The notes under the pieces were generated by a model. That model did no database searches and had not been told where the DNA came from. It saw nothing but the letters and a program-made list of their open reading frames with translations. From assembly GCA_009746045.1 (NCBI GenBank), contig RPFO01000288.1:1416911-1480910 (forward strand): a stretch of 64,000 bases of DNA, in the 5' to 3' direction. Below, piece by piece: positions 1 through 9,216 of this stretch (positions are counted from its first letter, which is position 1; each line of letters begins with the position of its first letter). Made by a program: the position numbers and the translations under genes. This stretch comes from Mesostigma viride. Its lineage: Eukaryota > Streptophyta > Mesostigmatophyceae > Mesostigmatales > Mesostigmataceae.

Positions 1-310
1 ATCACCTGCTCTGGGTGCACTAGGTGCACCTGCACCTCCATGATGGTTCATGCCTCCTAAACAAGCACAGGCACCCAGGGGGGGCTTGAGGAGAGGGCCT
101 AGAAGGCCTGCATGACATATGGGGTGGAAGGTATGTGGCTAGGCTATAGCTAGGGTACACATGGCCTCTCAGCAGGGAGTAACTCCCTGCATGGGCAAAG
201 CATGACTCGACATTGCTACGGCTATTGCAAGGACGGGTGTGGGCCCATCACGTAGGCATACATGGCCACGTCACTAAGCTTTCTCAGTCTACACTACTGC
301 TATATATTCC
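1..310. other. Intergenic DNA, no gene seen
   Basis: I see no open frame with coding character, no RNA gene and no clear repeat here. It lies just 3' of the LINE ORF1-like fragment on the minus strand, so it may be degraded LINE sequence, but nothing in it shows that. Confidence 0.5.
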
Positions 311-955
311 CTAGGCTGGGGTGGCTGGGGTGGCTGGGGTGGCTGGGGTTGCAGGGGTCGCCTGCCAGGGCTTGTGGGCGACGTAGATGTCCGCCCCCTT
401 CCAGTAGACCGGCTTCTGCCCCGCCGTCTGCCGAAGCTGGAGGTAGGTCGGCCATGGCTCCCGTCGCCGTTGTTGCTGCGTCAAGGTCAAGTCGTCGTCC
501 AGCGTGTAGGCGGTCCCCCCAAGCCGCTTGCGACACTTGAGGAACTCCATCTTATCCGCCATGGTGTCAAAGGTGAGGAGCAAGGGGGAGGGGCCGGCCT
601 TACCCCGCGAGCGGGGAAGGCGGGTCACCCCCCGCGGCTTGCCCTTACCAGTGATAGCCATGGGGACAAGGATTTTGTTCTCAAACGCCAGGGCAAGGGT
701 CTCGGAGGTCTCGTCCTGCAGCGGGTCGAAGTGCTTGACTATGACGTTAAGGCTGCGCTTGGCGAGCTCGGCCTCCTCGCGGAGGTCCAGCGTCTGCTGC
801 TTAAGCTGGGCGGCGACGGCGGTGGTGGTGGAGGTGGCGTGTTGCTTAAGCATGTCCGCCCAGGTCGGGATGGGAGGAGCATCGCCGGCAGGGCCAGCAG
901 GGGCTGGCCGAGCGGCGATGTCCTTCACCGCCTGAGCGGTTTGCCCATTAATTAA
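311..955 (-). pseudogene. LINE ORF1p-like nucleic-acid-binding protein fragment (5'-truncated)
   Basis: The open minus-strand frame runs from a stop at about 956-958 to a TAG at 311-313 (about 214 codons) and has no ATG near its beginning, so its N-terminus is missing. The central part resembles the RRM-like and C-terminal domains of LINE-1-type ORF1 proteins: a segment around FDTMADKMEFLKCRKRLGGT, then a charged stretch with QQQRRREPW and a late YWKGADIYV. In that family ORF1p is an RNA chaperone that coats LINE RNA. The C-terminus ends in a run of Ala-Thr-Pro repeats encoded by a 9-bp tandem repeat. No ORF2 (endonuclease/RT) is present nearby, so this is a dead fragment. Family assignment is by motif resemblance only. 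Confidence 0.55.
314..349. repeat. 9-bp tandem repeat (GGCTGGGGT x4)
   Basis: There are four direct 9-bp copies. On the minus strand they encode the Ala-Thr-Pro repeat that ends the ORF1-like fragment. Confidence 0.85.
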
Positions 956-986
956 TTAATTAATAGACACGTGACTGCGTCACGTG
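947..986. repeat. ATTA microsatellite followed by a CACGTGA dyad
   Basis: 947-964 is an (ATTA)n run. 968-986 is a perfect 7-bp inverted repeat, CACGTGA / TCACGTG, with a 5-nt centre. It contains two G-box cores, but no gene is placed to use them, so a regulatory role is speculative. Confidence 0.6.
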
Positions 987-2029
987 AGCATAAGTCCTCA
1001 GTGGGAGGGGAGCATGGGATGGAATGGATGGTATAAGCTATCTAGGTCCTAGTTACAGGGTTTGCCCATTGTCCTAGGGAAAATCGGCCAAAAATAGCGT
1101 CTTTTTCTATTTTTAGCACATAACTGTCACATGGTGGGGGGTAGTACCCCCCCAAATGGTTGGAATTTTTTTTTTTAATCATATTTATGCGCTGGTTGTC
1201 TCCTTGATATTTATGGTCCCCCATCATAACTGGATTTTTATCACATGCCTAGGTATGGTTTCCAGAAAAGTGCCCTTTTGGGATGTCATGTCCCCTTAAT
1301 TTATTAATTAATAGGCAAAAATGTCAATAACTGCAAATTTACCCCGACTAGGTTGTCCCCAGTTAACAAATTAACAAATTAACAAATTAACAAATTAACA
1401 AATTAACGCCGGCGGACTACCTGCGGACTGCTCGACGCGGAGTCGCCGGGCTACAAGTTCCGTACTTTACCAAACTCAGCCTTAGAGGCCGCCGCACCAA
1501 TTTTTACTTCTTTCCGTCACATGGCTTGCGTTGGGTTCATCGACGAGCATCGACGCTCATCGACGGTGCAATCTGACGGCGGAGAATAAGTTCGCCACAG
1601 CATAGCGCGACGCAAGGGCTAAGATCCGAGAACGTGACATGCAAAGCTTTATACCGCATCGCTAACCGGAAATTCCGTCCAACACCGTCGTACAGTACTG
1701 CCAGTCGACCGCACCTCTGCCTCTTAACCGTCGAATGCGCAATCGATCTAGAAAGTAGAAACGTCTCCGCGACACTTCCGCGATTTCAGTACTTTCCGTC
1801 ACCCTTGACAGTTTTCGTACAATACTACAAATTTACGCCAATAGAAACTCGCCTCCATACAGTACATATATCTCGATAGAGGCGTGCGTCTTATTTAATT
1901 TCAAGGTACATCTTAATTAATCTCGCCCCCCGGCCTCCGCTAATTTGCTAATTTGCTAAATTTGCTAAAAAAGAGCCAATTTTACCCCGACTGCATACCT
2001 AATGCTATTGTAAGTCACGGTTAACCTTG
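987..2029. other. Intergenic DNA with short AT-rich tandem repeats
   Basis: No gene is seen. It contains five exact 8-bp copies of TTAACAAA (1363-1402, with a partial sixth) and a shorter CTAATTTG-type repeat near 1940-1965. It ends at the TSD of LARD-A (ACAGG, 2030-2034). Confidence 0.6.
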
Positions 2030-2034
2030 ACAGG

Positions 2035-2764
2035 TGTAACAGTATTTTCTGACAGTGTGTATACTGTTACATCCAAGTGGACGTGAACTTGGAGTTCAGC
2101 GTCCAGTGTAAATGGCTGAGTCTTTTGTACGGCCAAAGTGTAATGATTCCTGGCCTGACTTGACTTTTTGGGACTTATATGCGGAGTGCCCTTTTGATGG
2201 TCCTTTGTGTTGGGCCCTGGACGGTACGGGACAGTACCTTGGAATCCATGTGTAATCTGACTGATGTCAGTTAGTATCATTCGTAAGTTAGGGGTGTAAA
2301 GCATACAGAGAGAGAACCTTACCGGTTCATCTGTGTTCTGATTGGCTGAGACCTGTAGGATTGCGTTGGACTCCTCTGTGTCGGCGGGGACATAAGCTTT
2401 GCCTGTTTGTCACCATAGCCATCAGGCGGATACCCCCAATTATGTGAAGTTATTTCTAATAACCAAACATGCTCACTTCAGGCCCTGTTATTGGACAGCC
2501 ATATCCGATAGACAGGAAGTCTTGTGTCTGTATGAACAAGCAGAGAGACGCCCGACCAAAAGGGGACCACCGCTCTCTATCGCGTAAGTACCGTCTCGTA
2601 GGAATGGCCTCTAGACGGGAAACGACCACCCTCTACGATTCCTGGAGAGTGCTAAGAATCTCCCCTGTCTCTTGGGGTTTGATAAGTCCGTTCTGTCTTT
2701 AATGACAGGAGGTAAAAGATCTGTGCATTTAGTGGAGCAGAGGCCACCATTTTATTCTGTTACA
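2035..2764 (+). repeat. LARD-A 5' LTR (730 bp)
   Basis: It begins with a perfect 11-bp inverted repeat, TGTAACAGTAT / ATACTGTTACA, around a 15-nt loop (2035-2071). The second arm repeats the LTR's own 3' end in inverse. It matches the LTR copies at 17806, 23096 and 28923. Confidence 0.95.
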
Positions 2765-2765
2765 T

Positions 2766-2783
2766 TGGTAATCGGAGGTTTGA
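2766..2783 (+). other. LARD-A primer-binding site
   Basis: It starts TGGTAATCGGAGG one base after the 5' LTR. TGG complements the universal CCA end of tRNA. The gypsy element has TGGTTATCGGAGG in the same place, so both probably use the same tRNA primer, whose identity I cannot name. Confidence 0.7.
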
Positions 2784-4368
2784 CCTCTGAACAGACTTAT
2801 CAAAGCATGGGACGAGTTTCCGTGTACTGACTCTTTCAGTATACACCAACCATTTCCGCCTACCAACGTTTTTTCTACCGAGGGAAGAACAAGAACGATA
2901 GCATTCGTCCTGGTTGAGACATTTAGAAGAAAGCTTTCTATCTAGCTCAGCGGCCAGTCACCTGGCGGTTTCACTAACCCTGCTGAACTGTATAGAGTGC
3001 ATTCTTCACTGGGCAGCGCATTTCTTTTTGCAGTCTGTGTTGCGGAATAGGCTATGCGTCTGGCATGGGACGTTCTCACGAACAAGCCGAGCCAGACCAC
3101 ATTTTCCTGAGCCCAAGCTAACGCATCAGACCAGCCAACTCAAGTGATTCTGCCGCTGTCGCCTATTCGACACGGCGTCAATCTGCCCGACCCGCTGAAA
3201 CGGCAACGAGCTCTACACGACAACAACAATCAGCCGACACAGTGTGGTGGTGGTAACGAGTTCTTCCAGTCGTGCCAATGCCTTCTTTTTCAACGACTAC
3301 ATCTGCCAGTTTTAGTGACAACATCTTCATGTTTCGGCAACAACCTTTCGCTCTAGCGCCGACGTTTTGCTGTAGCAGCGACATCTGGTTGTGGCGACAG
3401 CGTCGTCTGCTGCAACGGCATCTGCTAGGCCAACATCTCGAAAAGCAGGTGGGCACATGGTGATCTCTTTTGGTTGCAGAAGAGATCCCTATAGGGGATG
3501 AGACATTTTTCTTACTGCTCACCACCATGATGCTAGAATGGAGAAGACCCAGTCCTGTAAGCAGTTTGGAGGAAGGTCTTTTCCCTGTTCTAGTCATGGC
3601 TTGTAAAAAGGGTGACAGTCCCATGTCTCTCAAGGTGTGCCGTCATACTGCGGACACCTTAAAGGTGTTGTGCCTAACACCTGCGTGCCTATAGTTAGGG
3701 AGTGCTGGCTTCTTCCCCCATAGGTTGGGAGGAGAACAACCTAGTTGTTCCCATCATTACATTATTCCATGCCTGTGATGCTGTTTTGGCATTGCTGTGT
3801 GAGTCTGAGCTTTTAGCACTCACCATAGGCTTGCGTGGAGTAAATGTTTTGATTGGTGCCTGTCACTGCCCTCTAGTAGTGTATCTGGTACATTGTAGGG
3901 TCTCACCCACCGTAAAAATTTTCTGGGAGGGTGTGGATCTGACCAGACACCTTGTGCATGGTTCTGGCACGTACCAGCACACAGCCAGATAGTTAGTAAT
4001 AGAAAAGCTATCCATTCCAGGATGGTTTTGATAGTCAGTAGTTTACTTAGAATACAACCAGGACTTGGGTCAGCCAGCATTCAATGTTATTTCTTGGTGC
4101 AGGCTGAAACTTGTACCCCTGTCCTGGGTAGTCACGGGCACTTGTATTATCTATGGATGGTGTGCTCTATTGCATCTATGGCTTGGCTTGCCTCTGTAGA
4201 TGTGATAGAGTACTGCACTCTATAGATAGTACGATGTGCACCTCTTCAGTTGCATAGTATAGACATCTTGCAGCTGTAGGTAGCTACTGCGGTGCCTCTT
4301 TTGAGTGCATGCTTCTGCAGTGCCTCCTTGGGCGCATCTCTGCATGTTCTCTGGTCTTGCACACATAT

Positions 4369-6092
4369 CCCTTAAATGGTATCCAACTCACTGTTATAAA
4401 TATCAGTCAGTTAACAACTTGGCATCATAATGCCCACAAACCAACCTAATAACAATTTTAGTATCCATATTGGGACCAAAGCACACACATATATTGACCT
4501 CCTTGGGGGTCACGTCATTGGTCATATTGCAATGTCCTATGGGTGCTAAATATAGCACCCCCTGGCAGGGGGTGCGCAGGGTGCGAGAAAAGAGACACAT
4601 ATAATGCAATATTGGATGTCAAATCACGCTTGTTGGTCCTGGTCTTGCCAAGGCAGTTGAATGGGAAGCCAGTAAGGGCCTCTGAACACTGACATCATGG
4701 GTTGTCCCAGGGACCCAGCTGCGGCACTAAAAATAACTGCCCGCTATAAATAGCGGACAGTTTGGCTGGTGACGTTTGCTAGCATTACAAAGCTAAATTC
4801 TTATCCCCTAGCAACAAAAAACATCATGGATGATCAAACATGCTAATTACATCCTGTCCAGGCTGCAGAACATCCATCATAGCATATAAAGATAGGTAAC
4901 CACGCCTATGCACAGTCACATTTGTACGTATCATAGCATGGTAAGGGCACACCCTTGAAACCACACAAGCCAAACACGATGCTCACTTTTTTCTTGTGCT
5001 GATGCTGTAATAAACAAGTGCAAGTAAGCCTAGCTCAATGACAATGCTAGCTAGTGCTCCCTGTATGCTGGGCTTTATCATACTAGCTGCTAACTGGCTA
5101 TGGGGTGTCCTCTACTAACAAAACCAAAAAGCTAACCAAAACCTGGCCAAGATACCATCTTTCCAAAGAATGTAGGCAAGAAAACCCATCACAATACCAT
5201 GCACAACATATTTAAGCATTACATCGATCGTTACTCTAGTATATAGGATGAAGACGCAGCTAACCATGAGCACACGGATGATAAACTGGGCGAAATGGTT
5301 GTACACAGCCACCACGACAAACCATTGCATAAAAGTAGTAAGGAGGGAGCTTTAACATAACGAAACCTGAATAATAAGTCCGGGACTACTTACCGAACGA
5401 TAAAACCACTTTACCTCCTTCACGGCAGCGGCAGGGACTGCAAACTGCGCCAGGTCCAACTACCGCAAAAAAGGCTGTCTGACAGGTAGCAAGCTCATGA
5501 CAGAAACGATGCCCCGAGGCTATTCTGGCCCACAGCGCTGATGAACTATGCGATATACATCATAAGAAAGTTAATCGTTGCGAAATATTCAATGATAAAA
5601 CGGCAAATACCAAGTGCTAGCTTCATCGGCATCCCCGTGGTAGTGAACGCGTGTTGACGCAATAAAAACCAGCCCGAGATGATTGCGCGCCTCGTTAGAG
5701 GTTGCGCAACTAGGTCTATAGCATCCTTATGACGAATAAAGTGTGCCTACAAATTTTGGAACGAATCCATGCATCGACGCTCCTGCGCCAGTCAGTTTTC
5801 TGCACCGCCATGGCGGCAAATCTGCACGGACGTCAATATTTTACATTCACGTTTTCGTCCCATTGAAAAGGGTACCCCCTGTACTTTGGTCAATAATTAG
5901 TCCCTGTGTACTTGTCAGAATGTAGTGATGTTTAGGTACGGGACGTAGCACACATCTGGCTGAAGATGCCTGGCTAAAAATATCATGGAAATACCTACTG
6001 GCATTTGCGTTATGCTCCCAACCAACTGTCCGCTATTTGTAGCGGGCAGTTGGTACTGCCCGCTATAAATATCAGTCAGTACCATTTAAGGG
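4369..6092. mobile_element. Non-autonomous TIR DNA transposon (1.7 kb)
   Basis: Terminal inverted repeats CCCTTAAATGGTA / TACCATTTAAGGG are 13 bp, extending to 17 bp with flanking ATAT on both sides. The segment is absent from LARD-B, where the flanks meet directly near 25408. Subterminal palindromes built on CCGCTATAAATAGCGG-like sequence occur near 4738-4762 and 6026-6055. No transposase is encoded. The ATAT flank could be a 4-bp TSD or a TA TSD plus TIR bases. The empty copy differs by about three bases at the join, so the superfamily is left open. Confidence 0.75.
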
Positions 6093-6488
6093 ATATGAGG
6101 TGCCTTGATTGCGTGAACTAGCTATTTTGTTCACTGCTGAGAACATTGTAATGGGCAGGGTCAAGTATTTCCTTTTCTTCTTTTTTTAGTAGAAAGGATG
6201 CTTGTTCACTGGGTCCCATAAGGAGTATGGTCATCAAGTTCGCTGCATAGGACGTACTTTACGTCTGCCCTTGATGACTCAGGTTGGCAATAGTTAGTTT
6301 ATTGCCATGCCTTTTAGCAATCAGCTATAGTCATAGTTTTACAGCTGGCTTGTCCTAGACACGTGGGCTGTGACGTGTTGACTCTTGTCACCCTGTGTCT
6401 TGGTTAAGACCTGCTGCTTAGGGGAGCCACTAACAGTCTCCCTGTCACCTGATTCGGGCCATACAGTAGTATATAGTATTATAGGCCA

Positions 6489-6695
6489 CCTGTTGGGAGA
6501 AACAGTTTGTTTGTCTCCTGACCCTGCCAAGGTTGCTTGTCCTGTTTAGTTCTAGTTTTAGGTCGCCTGTTGGGAGACGCCAGCTTTGTTTGTCTCCTAA
6601 CCCTGCCAAGGCTGCCGGTATTTTCTGTACCAGTTTTGGGCTGCCTGTTGGGAGAAAATAGTTTGTTTCTCTCCTAACCCTGCCAAGGCTGCCTG
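6489..6695 (+). repeat. Three tandem ~77-bp repeats in LARD-A
   Basis: Units start at CCTGTTGGGAGA (6489, 6566, 6644) and each contains a CTCC(T)(G/A)ACCCTGCCAAGG block. The same trio is present in LARD-B near 25779-25985, so it is an ancestral feature of the LARD interior. Confidence 0.85.
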
Positions 6696-6891
6696 TAGAT
6701 TCCAAGTGCCTAACTCTTACGTCAGTCACTCAGGTTTACATATTTCTTGTGGCCATTGGGATGTTGTAGACGTTGTGCTTATCATGGATGACGTCTATAC
6801 AGTTGCCCCTGGTTGCCTTATTATGGAAAGATGCACAGTTGGTTGATAAGATGCGTGACAGTTGTTTTTCAGTCATGAAAGCAGTCACTAG

Positions 6892-7507
6892 AGTTGAATG
6901 AGAGTTTACCACCGAGGGAATCCATGGCTCTTGCAGGAAAGTTGCCTTTATTATAATGAGCAAACACAGACGTAAGTCACGTCAAGTCCGAGACTGCACG
7001 TAGCACAGACGACAGGGTCGTTATGCCAAGAGAGCGTGCACGCAAGAGCTAGCGCCCCAGTGTGACCAAGTCACTCATATAGCTTGCTAGGGACGCGTCC
7101 AAGTATTCAGCTGCACTGTCACAGCTGAACTGTCAATCAATTGATTACACAGACTCTGGCACGCCTTTGGCGCGCAGATCTATCAATTGTCCATACGGCT
7201 AGTCCTGTGGACCTATCCGTACACTAGTCAGCATCAATTGTCTCATAGGTCCTGGCGCGCTACAGTGCGCCTACCTATCAATTGACCATCAAGTCCTGTA
7301 CAAGTCCTGTCAACGTCCTGCGGACTATCAAAGTGACACTTGTACATCCTGTGTCCGTACGCGCCCACAGTGGCGCGCCGGGTACTGTCGGCACAGCCTA
7401 GGAAACGTCATAACTTTTACGTTCCTTAACCAAATGAGGCGTTCAAGGTGCCGTTGGAAAGAGCGTAACAATCTCTATCCATCTAACGTAAATCCTTTAC
7501 GTTAACT
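6892..7507 (-). repeat. Copia-type 3' LTR (616 bp)
   Basis: Direct copy of 14125-14740. On the minus strand U3 opens with AGTT followed by a perfect hairpin AACGTAAA-GGA-TTTACGTT (plus coordinates 7485-7503). Confidence 0.95.
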
Positions 7508-8457
7508 CCAATCCCTTCTTTTCTTTAGGGATTACATCCCCTGCCAGGGACCCTTGAAGTAGCTTGAAATGTCCTTCACTCCAGCTTGAAGCTTGAACAG
7601 ATGTCTTTAATGGCCAATGCCATTCCCCCAGCCCTTTCTTTTAAGGAACTGGAAAAGAAACAGATCTGCCACAGGGAAAACCATTTCATGAGAAATGGAT
7701 AAAAACCTATGGAAGTGGCATTACAGAGTACCACCAGATATTAGAAACACACAAAATTAAATACATACAGGTTAATTCTATGAGGTCTTCTCCAGGAATT
7801 AATCCCATCACCTCGGTAGAGCCTCCAGTACAATGACCTTCTGGCGGTGAGTTACATTAATCCCAGATACTAATCCCATAAAACCCAGTACATATCTAAT
7901 ATAAGCACAATAAATCCATGACAATTGAAATACCACTTGACAAAGTAAGACGTATTACAATAGTTTCCCCGTCATACTCTCAACAGGTTAGTATTGGCGC
8001 CCGTCTTATGGCGCCCGTCTACTTGTCAGATGATAAATTGCCACAGCAAACAAATGACAAAATGAAACACATAGGCAACAATTAAATCCTGCCCTGGGGA
8101 ACTAGGGAAGTCTGAACAGGTAAAACACCTGAGCAGGCCAGCTTGTAGAAACATAATACCAGGGAATCGAACCCCGCCCTATAAACCCCAGAATAAAGGT
8201 TCCCAGACCATTGTGAGAGGTATGTACAAATATACATTTCTTTTAAATAGAATACATGGTCTGTAATGGACCTGTCAACCTTGTGTAGTCAACAGCATGA
8301 ACCCCAGCCAAAACCTGGCTGTATCCTGATTAAAATCAGAGTGAGTGTACCATGGTCCATGAGCCTTAGTACAGACTAAAATACAGGTATTATGCCAGTC
8401 ACAATGCTGACACTACCACACAATCTGCTCTCCAATGCCCTATAACCAGGCACCAGC
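7508..8457 (-). other. Copia-type 3' internal non-coding region with polypurine tract
   Basis: This 950-bp stretch lies between the RNase H stop and the 3' LTR. The end touching the LTR is a minus-strand purine run (AAAGAAAAGAAGGGA), the usual plus-strand primer of LTR elements. No other gene is seen. Confidence 0.7.
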
Positions 8458-9216
8458 TTAGACAGCTTGCTGAGATGGGTCCATCAGAGACTGAAGAACC
8501 TTGTATTGCACTGCTGCCTTCTGCACTAGCTTGGTCAAAGCATCAGCAGGATTGTCAACCCCAGGGATATGCTCAATATTGGCCAAGGAGGACAATTCCT
8601 TAAGAAGGAGATAATCCAAGTCCCTACTTCTGGCCATCTGCCTGTGCACAAACTGCACCATCCCCATGGAGTCTGTTTTTAGAAGAGTGGTAACCTGAAG
8701 TGGCCAAGGAGTGTTAGAAGTCATCTGATGAAGCAACTCCTTCAGATAAAGGCTTGTGTGAATGCCTTCACAAATAGCCCTGCATTCTGCCACATCACTA
8801 CTGACAGCCACCCGTTTGTGCAGGCGACTGAACCAGCTCACCAAACTCCCCAGGCCTTCCTGTCTGAGCACAAAGAGCCCTGCAGCCCTGCCCCTGACCT
8901 TGGAGACCTGCCTGCTGTCCATTGAGCTATCCACATACAGCTCCATGCAAATGGGTTGTGATAAATCCACTGCAGACAACAGAATGCCAGACGAAGCCCT
9001 GACCTGATCAGCCACCTTGGCAGACCCTAGCTCTGTCAGCATGTCATCAGGCAACCTGGCTATGACCATAAGGTCTGGCCTGGAAATGCCTGCCACCCAA
9101 GCAACCATGCCCCTCACCATGGGACACAGTGCCTGTGTGATGACTGGAGGAAGCTTGCTAATGAGGGTCTCTTGATAATCGTTGCCCCCCACCAGCAGCA
9201 TACGCCACTCCCCCCC
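8458..9216 (-). CDS. Copia-type pol, RNase H domain (frame-shifted from RT)
   Basis: The frame ends at 8458 and opens upstream in the poly-G run at 9210-9216. It carries the C-terminal RT connection and the copia-family RNase H. Visible signals are an ELYVDSS strand (first catalytic Asp), SSDVAECRAI with the acidic helix, KTDSMGMVQ, and the closing HIPGVDNPADALTK, the copia equivalent of the usual N-ADxLTK tail. RNase H degrades the RNA strand during reverse transcription. It is in the -1 frame relative to the RT segment, and the junction is a seven-G run. In other copia elements RT and RNase H are one frame, so a one-base homopolymer change is likely, but the run lies in slippery-heptamer register (see findings). 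Confidence 0.85.
   Translation of the reverse strand, partial: GGEWRMLLVGGNDYQETLISKLPPVITQALCPMVRGMVAWVAGISRPDLMVIARLPDDMLTELGSAKVADQVRASSGILLSAVDLSQPICMELYVDSSMDSRQVSKVRGRAAGLFVLRQEGLGSLVSWFSRLHKRVAVSSDVAECRAICEGIHTSLYLKELLHQMTSNTPWPLQVTTLLKTDSMGMVQFVHRQMARSRDLDYLLLKELSSLANIEHIPGVDNPADALTKLVQKAAVQYKVLQSLMDPSQQAV

Larger units (their letters stand above)
2784..6886 (+). other. LARD-A interior, left arm (non-coding)
   Basis: It aligns along its length with LARD-B from 23846 to about 26175, apart from the TIR element at 4369-6092. Short open frames exist on both strands, but they do not keep frame or length between the two copies, which argues against coding. It ends at the ACTAG target site of the copia insertion (6887-6891). 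Confidence 0.8.

Noticed and set aside
3178-3633. 151-codon frame in LARD-A
   Set aside because: In LARD-B the same DNA is broken into different frames (24240-24717), so there is no coding constraint.
5115-5330. 71-codon very hydrophobic frame inside the TIR element
   Set aside because: AT-rich DNA easily yields such frames; no family resemblance and no second copy to test it.
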